A stretch of DNA of 9,597 nt from NCBI GenBank assembly GCA_020725805.1, contig DYEF01000112.1, forward strand, positions 1 to 9,597, read 5' to 3'. Shown in pieces: positions 1 to 6,211 of this stretch. This stretch comes from Bdellovibrio sp. Lineage in GTDB: Bacteria; Myxococcota; SpSt-1050. The notes under the pieces are model-generated. The model ran no database searches. It was not told where the DNA came from and worked only from the letters and a program-made list of their open reading frames with translations. The position numbers and the translations under genes were made by a program. Every line of letters begins with the position of its first letter. The first letter of the stretch is position 1.

Positions 1-16
1 AAATATGTTTTTTAGT

Positions 17-45
17 TTGCACTTGCAGATTTATCAATATATAAT
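17..45 (+). promoter_or_regulatory. Sigma70-type promoter of the helicase gene
   Basis: A -35 box TTGCAC (17-22) and a perfect -10 box TATAAT (40-45) are separated by 17 bases. The -10 ends 17 bases before the helicase ATG, so the leader would be about 10 bases. A GAGGG Shine-Dalgarno core lies at 54-58. The -35 belongs to a longer string, TTTAGTTTGCAC (11-22), that recurs almost unchanged at the promoter at 6155. An alternative -35 at 24-29 (TTGCAG) is too close to the -10. The call rests on consensus match and position only. Confidence 0.7.
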
Positions 46-62
46 TTATATCCGAGGGATTT

Positions 63-2075
63 ATGGATATAGGCCCCGAATCAGATAATGTATACAGAAT
101 AAAATACCAGAAAAGTGAACCTCAAGCCTCACTGAAATTCGATGAACTCTTAAACGAAGAGCAGTTAAAGGTCGTCACATCCTCTCTCGGTCCCTCGATC
201 TGTATCGCAGGCGCAGGCTCCGGAAAGACCAGAGTCATTACATACCGCGTTGCATACCTCCTCTCCAGAATAAACCCCAAAGGCAGGATTATCCTTCTCA
301 CCTTTACAAACAAGGCGGCAAAGGAGATGCTGGGCCGTGTGGGACAGATAGTCCCCAACTACTATCAGATCGTCTCTGGCGGAACATTTCATCATATTGC
401 GGTATCATATCTCAGGAGATTTGCCGAGATTATAGGTTTCAAGAGGGAATTTACGATACTCGACAATCAGGATGCCCGCGAACTCATAGAACTATCGATG
501 GATGACCTGTCGATCAAGAGGGACTCTTTTGTACAGGCAAATGTTCTTCTGGATATTTACGGACTGATGATAAATACATTAAAGGGTGTTGAGGATATTA
601 TACAGGAGAAAAGGCCGTATCTCTTGAAATACTCCGATGAAATATCCCGCATATTCATAAAATACAATCAGAAGAAAGAGTCGTCCTCACTTATGGACTT
701 TGATGATATTCTGAAGTTCTTCTTCATACTTCTCACACAATACAAAGAAGCCAGAAAACCGATAACAGAAGAGATTTTCTATACTCTGGTGGACGAATTT
801 CAGGATACTTCTCCCATTCAGGCAGAGATAGCCTATGCCATTGCATCGGAGACCGGCAATATTATGGTTGTAGGTGATGATGCACAGTCGATCTACTCAT
901 TCAGAGGGGCAAATGTGGAGAATATGCTGAATTTCCCCAAAAGATTCAAAGACTGCAAAGTGTTTAATCTCAAGGCGAATTACCGCTCTACGAAGAATAT
1001 ACTGTCGATTGCACAGGACATAATCTCGAACAACAAAGAACAGTTCAGAAAAGAGCTGAAACCTGTAAGAGAAGAAGGAGAAATACCATGGTTAGTCCCG
1101 GCAGAAAATATGGAGGAGGAGGCAAAATTCATCTCTTCCAGAATAGCAGAACTCATAAATGACGGACACAGACCATCAGAGATAGCAGTCCTCTACAGGG
1201 CACACTCCCACTCTATGGAACTTCAGGTGGAACTGACAAGGGCCAATATTCCTTTTATAATCAGAAGCGGACTCAGATTCTTCGAACAGGCTCACTTAAA
1301 GGATGTAACTTCATTTTTAAGAATTCTCTACAATACCAATGACGAAATATCATTCCGCCGTGTAATCAAGATGTTCCCCGGAATCGGCAATACTGCAGCC
1401 AATACACTCAGGGAGAAACTCATCTCATCGAAAATGGATATATTTGACTGGGTAAGGCATCAGAAAGATATACCACAGGGTAAGGCAAAGACCGGTTTTG
1501 AAGAATTCAGGAGACTGATATCAAAGGCCGAAAAGATAAGAGACTCAAAGCCGTCAGAACTACTCCTGCTCTTTTCCAAAGAATTCTATGCGGATTTTCT
1601 GAAAAAGAGTTATTCCGATGCAATCGAAAGGCTCACAGATATAGAATTCTTCACTGACTTTATCTCACGTTACAATACCCTTTCCGAACTATTCTCGGAA
1701 CTCTCGCTCATAAGCAATATGGAAGTAGAACGGGGAAGAGGTGCTGAAAAGAACAACGATGAATATGTAATTCTCTCAACAGTTCATCAGGCAAAGGGGC
1801 TCGAGTTCAGGACTGTATTCATTATAGGTCTTGCAGACGGGATGTTCCCGTCACAATTTTCAACGAACAGGAACAGGGACCTCGAGGAGGAGAGGAGATT
1901 ATTCTATGTGGCTGTCACAAGGGCAAAGGATAACCTCTACTTCTCATATCCGAATTCCGTTGTAAGATATGATTCAAATCTCGTAGTCAAACGGAGGTCC
2001 CGTTTCCTGGATGAAATCAGGAATTTCGACAAAAAGGTGAAATTAATTTCACTTGAATATGAAGAAAAGGAGTAA
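63..2075 (+). CDS. UvrD/Rep/PcrA-family superfamily 1A ATP-dependent DNA helicase
   Basis: This is a 3'-5' DNA helicase of the UvrD/Rep/PcrA type, expected to unwind DNA with ATP during repair or replication restart in the cytoplasm. All SF1A motifs are visible in order: Q motif LNEEQ (30-34), Walker A GAGSGKT (50-56), motif Ia TFTNKAA (80-86), DFDD (212-215), Walker B VDEFQDT (243-249), motif III VGDDAQSIYSFRGA (270-283), motif IV NYRST (306-310), motif V TVHQAKGLEF (573-582) and motif VI VAVTRAK (616-622). At 670 residues it matches Rep in length and is shorter than typical PcrA or UvrD, lacking an obvious extended C-terminal tail. The VHQAKGLEF wording is Rep/PcrA-like; I do not assign a specific paralogue. 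The ATG at 63 follows GAGGG at 54-58 and a strong promoter. The next gene starts 3 bases after the stop, so the two are probably cotranscribed. Confidence 0.93.
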   Translation: MDIGPESDNVYRIKYQKSEPQASLKFDELLNEEQLKVVTSSLGPSICIAGAGSGKTRVITYRVAYLLSRINPKGRIILLTFTNKAAKEMLGRVGQIVPNYYQIVSGGTFHHIAVSYLRRFAEIIGFKREFTILDNQDARELIELSMDDLSIKRDSFVQANVLLDIYGLMINTLKGVEDIIQEKRPYLLKYSDEISRIFIKYNQKKESSSLMDFDDILKFFFILLTQYKEARKPITEEIFYTLVDEFQDTSPIQAEIAYAIASETGNIMVVGDDAQSIYSFRGANVENMLNFPKRFKDCKVFNLKANYRSTKNILSIAQDIISNNKEQFRKELKPVREEGEIPWLVPAENMEEEAKFISSRIAELINDGHRPSEIAVLYRAHSHSMELQVELTRANIPFIIRSGLRFFEQAHLKDVTSFLRILYNTNDEISFRRVIKMFPGIGNTAANTLREKLISSKMDIFDWVRHQKDIPQGKAKTGFEEFRRLISKAEKIRDSKPSELLLLFSKEFYADFLKKSYSDAIERLTDIEFFTDFISRYNTLSELFSELSLISNMEVERGRGAEKNNDEYVILSTVHQAKGLEFRTVFIIGLADGMFPSQFSTNRNRDLEEERRLFYVAVTRAKDNLYFSYPNSVVRYDSNLVVKRRSRFLDEIRNFDKKVKLISLEYEEKE

Positions 2076-2078
2076 TTT

Positions 2079-4043
2079 ATGAAAAAAATCATTTGTCTCT
2101 CTATCTTAATGTTCTCTGCCCTTATAACAAATCTGTACGCAGAGGATATCCTCGAGCTCATTGTCGAATACAACCACGGGGAAATAAACATTATCTCCTA
2201 CACTAAAACGACAGGAAAGGCGGATATAAAATATGACGGAGACCACATCCTCTCTGTCACCGACAGAGAATCGAGGGAACTCTTCTTTACCACATTCGAT
2301 ATACCTCTGCTTCTGGACGTTCCACCGGACCCGTATACAGGCGAATCCTATCAGATAAGAGTCGAGAGAAATTCGACAGTAGTCAGAATCCCATATACCC
2401 CCTATATATCCGGGGTAAGAATCAATTCCAGTACCTTTTCAATTAAAACCATCCCGTTTGCCACACCACTGCCTGCCCCTGCCACAGAGGTAATCTATGG
2501 CAACTGCACAGGTACAGGCTGTTTTGACTTCTTCTTTGTAGCAGACAATTATGGCAGCAATCTTTCGCAGTTCAAGACAGATGCCCAGACAATTGCCAAT
2601 TATTTCGGCACTATCGAACCCTTCAAATCGAATCTGGACAGAATAAAGATCACACGTGTGGACAATACAACCTCACTAGGCTGTTATAACAACTGCAGCG
2701 GCATTCAGAGACTTATATGCTGTGACTCAAATAAGGTCTTTGCTGCTGTCTCGGGACTCAGTTATGATGAAATTCTCGTTATAACGAATATGAACGAATA
2801 CGGCGGTTCCGGTTACGTTGATACATCAGGTTGTGCTGACAAGAACTCCTATGCCGTAACATTCAGGGATACAAGTTATTACGCAAAAGAGGTGGCCGTA
2901 CACGAGACCGGACATTCCTTCGGTGGTCTCTGGGATGAATACGAATATGGCACAAACGGTAGTGGTGACGGACCGAACTGCGTCCACGATTCTACCTGTG
3001 CCAAATGGAAGGGAGTAGCCGGTACCGGCTGCTATGCAGGCTGTTCGTACAATGGTATGTACAGACCTACCGACAATGGTTGTCTGATGAGAACACTAAC
3101 ACCTACCGGCGGCTACAAGTTCTGCCCGGTATGCAAAAACGTCGTCGATGCGAAACTTAAAAACTGTTTTTCGAGCAGCTGCACACCCAGCTGTACAGGC
3201 AAGGAATGCGGCGACGACGGTTGCGGAGGAAGCTGCGGAAGCTGCACGTCTGTCCCGGCCGACTACTGCCTCAATTCAACTACCCTAAGAGATTATTCAG
3301 GGACGGGTACCTGCTCAAGCTTCAAATGCACGTATCCGTACACAGATAAGACCTGTCAGTACGGCTGTGCAAACGGCAAATGCAACACAACCTGCACACC
3401 CAGCTGTACAGGCAAGGAATGCGGCGACGACGGCTGCGGGGGAAGCTGCGGCGGTTGCAGTAACCCACCTGCTGACTACTGTCTCAATTCAACGACTCTG
3501 AGAGATTACACCGGATTCTCTTCCTGCGTAAACAACAAGTGCGATTATAAATACAAAGACACAACCTGTACCAGCGGCTGTGCAAACGGTAAATGTCTGA
3601 ACTGCGTTCCTGACTGCACAAACAAGCAGTGCGGTGACGACGGCTGCGGAGGAAGCTGCGGCAGTTGCAACAATCCGCCACCGGATGTCTGTATTGACAT
3701 TCAGACCTTAAGAGATTATTCCCCTTACGGCACCTGTAACAATAATATATGCGAGTACCCGTATACGGACAAAAAATGCAGCTATATGTGCGAGCAGAAC
3801 AAATGCATTACTGACCCCTATGCAGATGCGGGAATTATTCCGGATACAACAGAATTAAAAGACATAATTTCCTCGAAGGATATTTCCAATACGGATACAA
3901 CAGAGATAAAAGATGTAACAGGAAATGACACCGGTATAATTCAGGATAAGGATACCGGCAAACCCTCAGGGACAGATTCACAGCAGAACAACTCTGCCTC
4001 TGACAACGTAACATCCGGCTGCAGTTGCAGTATTGCAGACTGA
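2079..4043 (+). CDS. Secreted M64 (IgA peptidase-like) zinc metallopeptidase with three cysteine-rich modules
   Basis: This is a probable exported zinc endopeptidase. Residues 1-21 form a signal peptide (MKK, hydrophobic core, cleavage after LYA). Residues about 22-125 look like a beta-rich N-terminal domain. The peptidase core spans about 140-365, with FDFFFVADNY at 149-158 and the zinc motif HETGHSFGGLWDEYE (275-289), which matches the M64 consensus (HExGHSFxxLxDEY). His275, Glu276 and His279 are the predicted ligands and base; an acidic residue in DEYE may be the third ligand. Three Cys-rich repeats of 70-71 residues follow (368-576), then an Asp/Thr/Ser-rich linker (about 578-640) and a short tail with GCSCS near the end. 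The start is fixed by AAGGAG (2067-2072) and the signal peptide. It follows the helicase by 3 bases, suggesting one transcript. The substrate is unknown. The peptidase call is firm; the exact family is slightly less so. Confidence 0.85.
   Translation: MKKIICLSILMFSALITNLYAEDILELIVEYNHGEINIISYTKTTGKADIKYDGDHILSVTDRESRELFFTTFDIPLLLDVPPDPYTGESYQIRVERNSTVVRIPYTPYISGVRINSSTFSIKTIPFATPLPAPATEVIYGNCTGTGCFDFFFVADNYGSNLSQFKTDAQTIANYFGTIEPFKSNLDRIKITRVDNTTSLGCYNNCSGIQRLICCDSNKVFAAVSGLSYDEILVITNMNEYGGSGYVDTSGCADKNSYAVTFRDTSYYAKEVAVHETGHSFGGLWDEYEYGTNGSGDGPNCVHDSTCAKWKGVAGTGCYAGCSYNGMYRPTDNGCLMRTLTPTGGYKFCPVCKNVVDAKLKNCFSSSCTPSCTGKECGDDGCGGSCGSCTSVPADYCLNSTTLRDYSGTGTCSSFKCTYPYTDKTCQYGCANGKCNTTCTPSCTGKECGDDGCGGSCGGCSNPPADYCLNSTTLRDYTGFSSCVNNKCDYKYKDTTCTSGCANGKCLNCVPDCTNKQCGDDGCGGSCGSCNNPPPDVCIDIQTLRDYSPYGTCNNNICEYPYTDKKCSYMCEQNKCITDPYADAGIIPDTTELKDIISSKDISNTDTTEIKDVTGNDTGIIQDKDTGKPSGTDSQQNNSASDNVTSGCSCSIAD
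3180..3806 (+). repeat. Three tandem copies of a 210-213 bp cysteine-rich module inside the M64 peptidase gene
   Basis: Units begin at about 3180, 3393 and 3603 and encode residues 368-438, 439-508 and 509-576. Each unit starts CxPxCxxKxCGDDGCGGSCGxC, continues with an NPPxDxCxxxxTLRDY segment and ends with xYxYxDxxCxxxCxxxKC. Units 1 and 2 are almost identical at the DNA level over their first 60 or so bases, differing at only two positions I can see, which suggests a recent duplication. Unit 3 is more diverged. The even, paired cysteines suggest disulfide-bonded extracellular modules. The region is visibly richer in G and C than the surrounding coding DNA, which follows from the Gly and Cys codons and need not indicate transfer. 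Confidence 0.9.
3841..3915 (+). repeat. Short degenerate repeat coding the Asp/Thr-rich linker of the peptidase
   Basis: The string CGGATACAACAGA occurs at 3841-3853 and again at 3892-3904, a 51-base (17-codon) period that stays in frame. The encoded peptides read DTTELKDI and DTTEIKDV. A third, weaker echo (DTGIIQDKDTG) follows. This is a low-complexity spacer rich in Asp, Thr, Ser and Lys between the Cys modules and the C-terminal tail, most simply read as a flexible stalk. Confidence 0.6.
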
Positions 4044-4129
4044 AAAAACACAACATTCATCAGGATATCCGGTTTTTCGGAATCTTGAAGAAGCATTAAC
4101 TGAATCGCGTAAACCTTTCAATATATCGC

Positions 4130-4151
4130 CGGTAATGAATACCGAAGTTTT
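4130..4151 (+). terminator. Weak terminator-like hairpin in the gap after the peptidase gene
   Basis: The perfect 5-bp stem CGGTA (4130-4134) / TACCG (4140-4144) encloses a 5-base loop and is followed at 4148-4151 by TTTT. It lies 87 bases past the peptidase stop in a gap of 185 bases. The stem is short, with three G-C pairs, and the T tract is also short, so termination here would be inefficient. The rest of the gap (4044-4129) shows no gene or strong structure; a 4-bp hairpin TCCG/CGGA at 4068-4081 is weaker still. Confidence 0.22.
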
Positions 4152-4170
4152 GCAATTCAACATTTGCCGT

Positions 4171-4200
4171 TTGTTATTCATATTTAGAGCACTTTATGAT
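4171..4200 (+). promoter_or_regulatory. Candidate promoter for the lipoprotein hydrolase gene
   Basis: TTGTTA (4171-4176) and TATGAT (4195-4200) are spaced 18 bases apart. They match the sigma70 consensus at four of six and five of six positions. The implied start is about 20 bases before the ATG, leaving just enough leader to hold the Shine-Dalgarno at 4218. An alternative pair, TTGCAA (4150-4155) with TGTTAT (4172-4177), has a 16-base spacer. Read-through from the upstream peptidase gene is also possible. Confidence 0.35.
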
Positions 4201-4217
4201 ATAAACCGGAATCAGGC

Positions 4218-4225
4218 AAGGAGGT
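4218..4225 (+). promoter_or_regulatory. Perfect Shine-Dalgarno sequence before the lipoprotein gene
   Basis: AAGGAGGT is an uninterrupted eight-base complement to the 3' end of 16S rRNA. The GGAGG core ends 4 bases (TAAA) before the ATG at 4229, which is slightly tight. It is stronger than the sites before the other genes here and fixes the start codon, which is also supported by the signal peptide that follows directly. Confidence 0.75.
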
Positions 4226-4228
4226 AAA

Positions 4229-6139
4229 ATGAATAAATATCTTTTATTATTTTCTGCTCTGATGATATTCTGTATTTCAGCCGGTTGTTCAGAGAACGGC
4301 AAAGAATCAACTGATACTGCAAATATAAAAGACACGGAATTTACAGATGTATATACCGATACCTCAGGTTCTGATACTATTGAAGTAGTCGAATCCTGCA
4401 AACCATCGGAGATCAGAGACGGGGAGAATTATCAGGAGAAATTTTCGCTCTCACTATTTCACTACAATATTCAGTATATCGCGGGAGGCGGGGAAAAATA
4501 TGAAAATGCCATCATAAGAATCGGTTTTGAACCTATACTCGATATCCTTCTGAGACACCCGAACTGGAAATTCTCCATCGAGATGCAGGGTTATATGCTC
4601 GAGATTATGGCAGAGAGATTCCCGAAGACATTCAATAAACTCAAAGAACTTGTAAAGAACTGTCAGGTGGAGTTTATCTCATTCCACTATTCAGACCAGC
4701 TATTCCTTGCCTATCCTGAAACTGATATGCAGTGGTCATTCGACCTCAACAGGTCCGTCTTTGAGAAATACGGACTCTTCCCCTCAGGTGTGGTCTTTAC
4801 ACAGGAGGGTCAGTTTGGTGAAGGTATGCTGAGATTTATGAAGAAGAACGGGATGAATATTGCACTGTATCCGAAAAACCTGTTCAGGTACTTTCTTGGA
4901 GATATCGACAGAAAGCCGCTTTATTCCAAGTATGAGACCGATGTTGTCATTGTGGGTGCAGGTATAGATTCAGACGGGGTGAAAGTTGACTGGTCCTTCT
5001 TCAATGACGGAGAACTTCTGGCGACCGGTGGTTTCTCTCCGTATTTTGTGGATACCGGAAATTACAAAGTCGACGAGGAATCCATAAAAAAGTATGAAGA
5101 CGAACTCCTTCAGAAGGAGAAGGAGGGTTACAGGATTACATCCGTCGGCGATTATGTGGCAACAATAAAGGCAAGGGGAATTACCACAACACCGCTCCCT
5201 CCGCTTCTGGACGGGACATGGCAACCGGACGACACCGCAAATATTCACAGATGGATGGGGGATTCGAAGGGTAAGGTGGACAGAGACAACAAAGTACTTA
5301 CTTCGAATTACGAGGCGAGAAAATTCGTCCTCTCCTTTGAAAATCTTATCAAATATGCAAAATCCAAGAAGGCCGACACAACAAAGTATGAAGAAGAACT
5401 GATAAAGGCAAAGAGGTATCTTGCCTATGCGGAGGTCTCCGATTCAACAGGCTGGTACCCGAATCAGGTCGAGGTGAATTACTCACTTGACAATGCAAAG
5501 AACGCAAGGGAAATATCCGTAAACCAGATAAGGTCTCTGGGAGAAAAACTCGGATTTACGAAAACGATAAAAATTGATAATTATAATAGTGAAATCTCTG
5601 AGACTGATACACCGGAAGTCATTTCCATAGATGAAGAATGCAAGGAAGAATCCTTTAGCGGGATAAAGTCCGATTATTACTCATATGAGGTTTTCTGTAA
5701 GAAAACAGATGATTTCCGAACCGATGTGAGAGTTGTATTTCTCCCAAAGAATACCGAGGCCGAGAAGAGTGTAACAATGACATTTCCGTTCGAGACAGAA
5801 GATATCGAATACGTCCCGGCCCTTCTGGATAATGAGGACATAAAGGATGCGATACTTTCGTACGGCAGGACAGACTTTGCAAGGTCTGAACTCAATACCT
5901 CCCTTGCAACCGGCTTAATAAAGATCGGGGCTGAAAAATATCTCATCAAGCACTGCGAATATTTTCATATCTCACCATTTGTCAATTTCGAGACGAAACT
6001 GCTCACATTCATTGACAACTCACCGGAGGCAGAAGGATTCGAATGGAGGTTTTCCATCATAAAAGGAGACAGGTCAAAGGCATTTTCAGAGATGAAGAGA
6101 ATAAACACACTGCCGGTGGTATATGTCGGAAAAAATTAG
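4229..6139 (+). CDS. Lipoprotein with a GH57/GH38-like glycoside hydrolase/deacetylase barrel (putative)
   Basis: The N-terminus is a lipoprotein signal: hydrophobic residues 4-16, then the lipobox ISAGC with Cys20 as the lipidated residue. An Asp/Thr-rich tether follows (about 21-57). From residue 72 the sequence has the feel of the (beta/alpha)7-barrel GH57/GH38-like group: LSLFHYNIQY (74-83), WKFSIEMQGYMLE (113-125), EFISFHYSD (148-156), VFTQEGQFGEGM (189-200), LLDGTWQPDD (326-335), NIHRWMG (338-344) and the SDSTGWYPN stretch (404-412). Acidic and His residues in these strings (His78, Glu118, His153, Glu193, Asp334/335) are candidates for the active site or a metal site; I cannot assign them. 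Residues about 470-636 look like a beta-rich C-terminal domain. The protein likely faces the periplasm or exterior and acts on a glycan. The next gene has its own promoter. The family assignment is from remembered pattern, not alignment; lipoprotein status is firmer. Confidence 0.6.
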   Translation: MNKYLLLFSALMIFCISAGCSENGKESTDTANIKDTEFTDVYTDTSGSDTIEVVESCKPSEIRDGENYQEKFSLSLFHYNIQYIAGGGEKYENAIIRIGFEPILDILLRHPNWKFSIEMQGYMLEIMAERFPKTFNKLKELVKNCQVEFISFHYSDQLFLAYPETDMQWSFDLNRSVFEKYGLFPSGVVFTQEGQFGEGMLRFMKKNGMNIALYPKNLFRYFLGDIDRKPLYSKYETDVVIVGAGIDSDGVKVDWSFFNDGELLATGGFSPYFVDTGNYKVDEESIKKYEDELLQKEKEGYRITSVGDYVATIKARGITTTPLPPLLDGTWQPDDTANIHRWMGDSKGKVDRDNKVLTSNYEARKFVLSFENLIKYAKSKKADTTKYEEELIKAKRYLAYAEVSDSTGWYPNQVEVNYSLDNAKNAREISVNQIRSLGEKLGFTKTIKIDNYNSEISETDTPEVISIDEECKEESFSGIKSDYYSYEVFCKKTDDFRTDVRVVFLPKNTEAEKSVTMTFPFETEDIEYVPALLDNEDIKDAILSYGRTDFARSELNTSLATGLIKIGAEKYLIKHCEYFHISPFVNFETKLLTFIDNSPEAEGFEWRFSIIKGDRSKAFSEMKRINTLPVVYVGKN

Positions 6140-6154
6140 TACGGCATATTTAGT

Positions 6155-6182
6155 TTGACATAACAGGTATATAAAATATAAT
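6155..6182 (+). promoter_or_regulatory. Strong sigma70-type promoter of the pfkA-nadE unit
   Basis: Perfect TTGACA (6155-6160) and perfect TATAAT (6177-6182) are separated by 16 bases in the 72-base gap after the lipoprotein gene. Transcription would start near 6189, giving a leader of about 23 bases that contains GGAGGG (6196-6201) before the ATG at 6212. The 8-base palindrome TTTCGAAA (6183-6190) sits right at the predicted start site; it could be an operator half but is too short to claim. The flanking TTTAGTTTG (6149-6157) is shared with the helicase promoter. Confidence 0.82.
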
Positions 6183-6211
6183 TTTCGAAATTTTCGGAGG
6201 GAACAGCCTTT

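Noticed and set aside
165-395. Long open frames on the minus strand antisense to the helicase and to the other plus-strand genes.
   Set aside because: They mirror the codon structure of well-supported genes, lack ribosome sites and encode no recognisable protein.
3180-3806. Regular direct repeats as a possible CRISPR array.
   Set aside because: The repeat period is 210-213 bases, the units are in-frame protein-coding modules and there are no short unique spacers.
4019-4050. CTGCAG-type short palindromes and a run of A at the end of the peptidase gene as a terminator.
   Set aside because: The palindromes lie within the coding sequence and are followed by A-rich DNA, with no T tract on the plus strand.
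4033-4227. A 64-codon plus-strand open frame spanning the gap after the peptidase; its NLEEAL string faintly recalls leucine-rich-repeat protein starts.
   Set aside because: It starts inside the peptidase 3' end without a Shine-Dalgarno, lacks a recognisable domain and runs through the promoter and Shine-Dalgarno region of the next gene. It is best read as a chance frame.
6183-6190. TTTCGAAA palindrome at the predicted pfkA transcription start as a regulator binding site.
   Set aside because: An 8-base AT-rich palindrome is common by chance and no second copy is seen at the other promoters.
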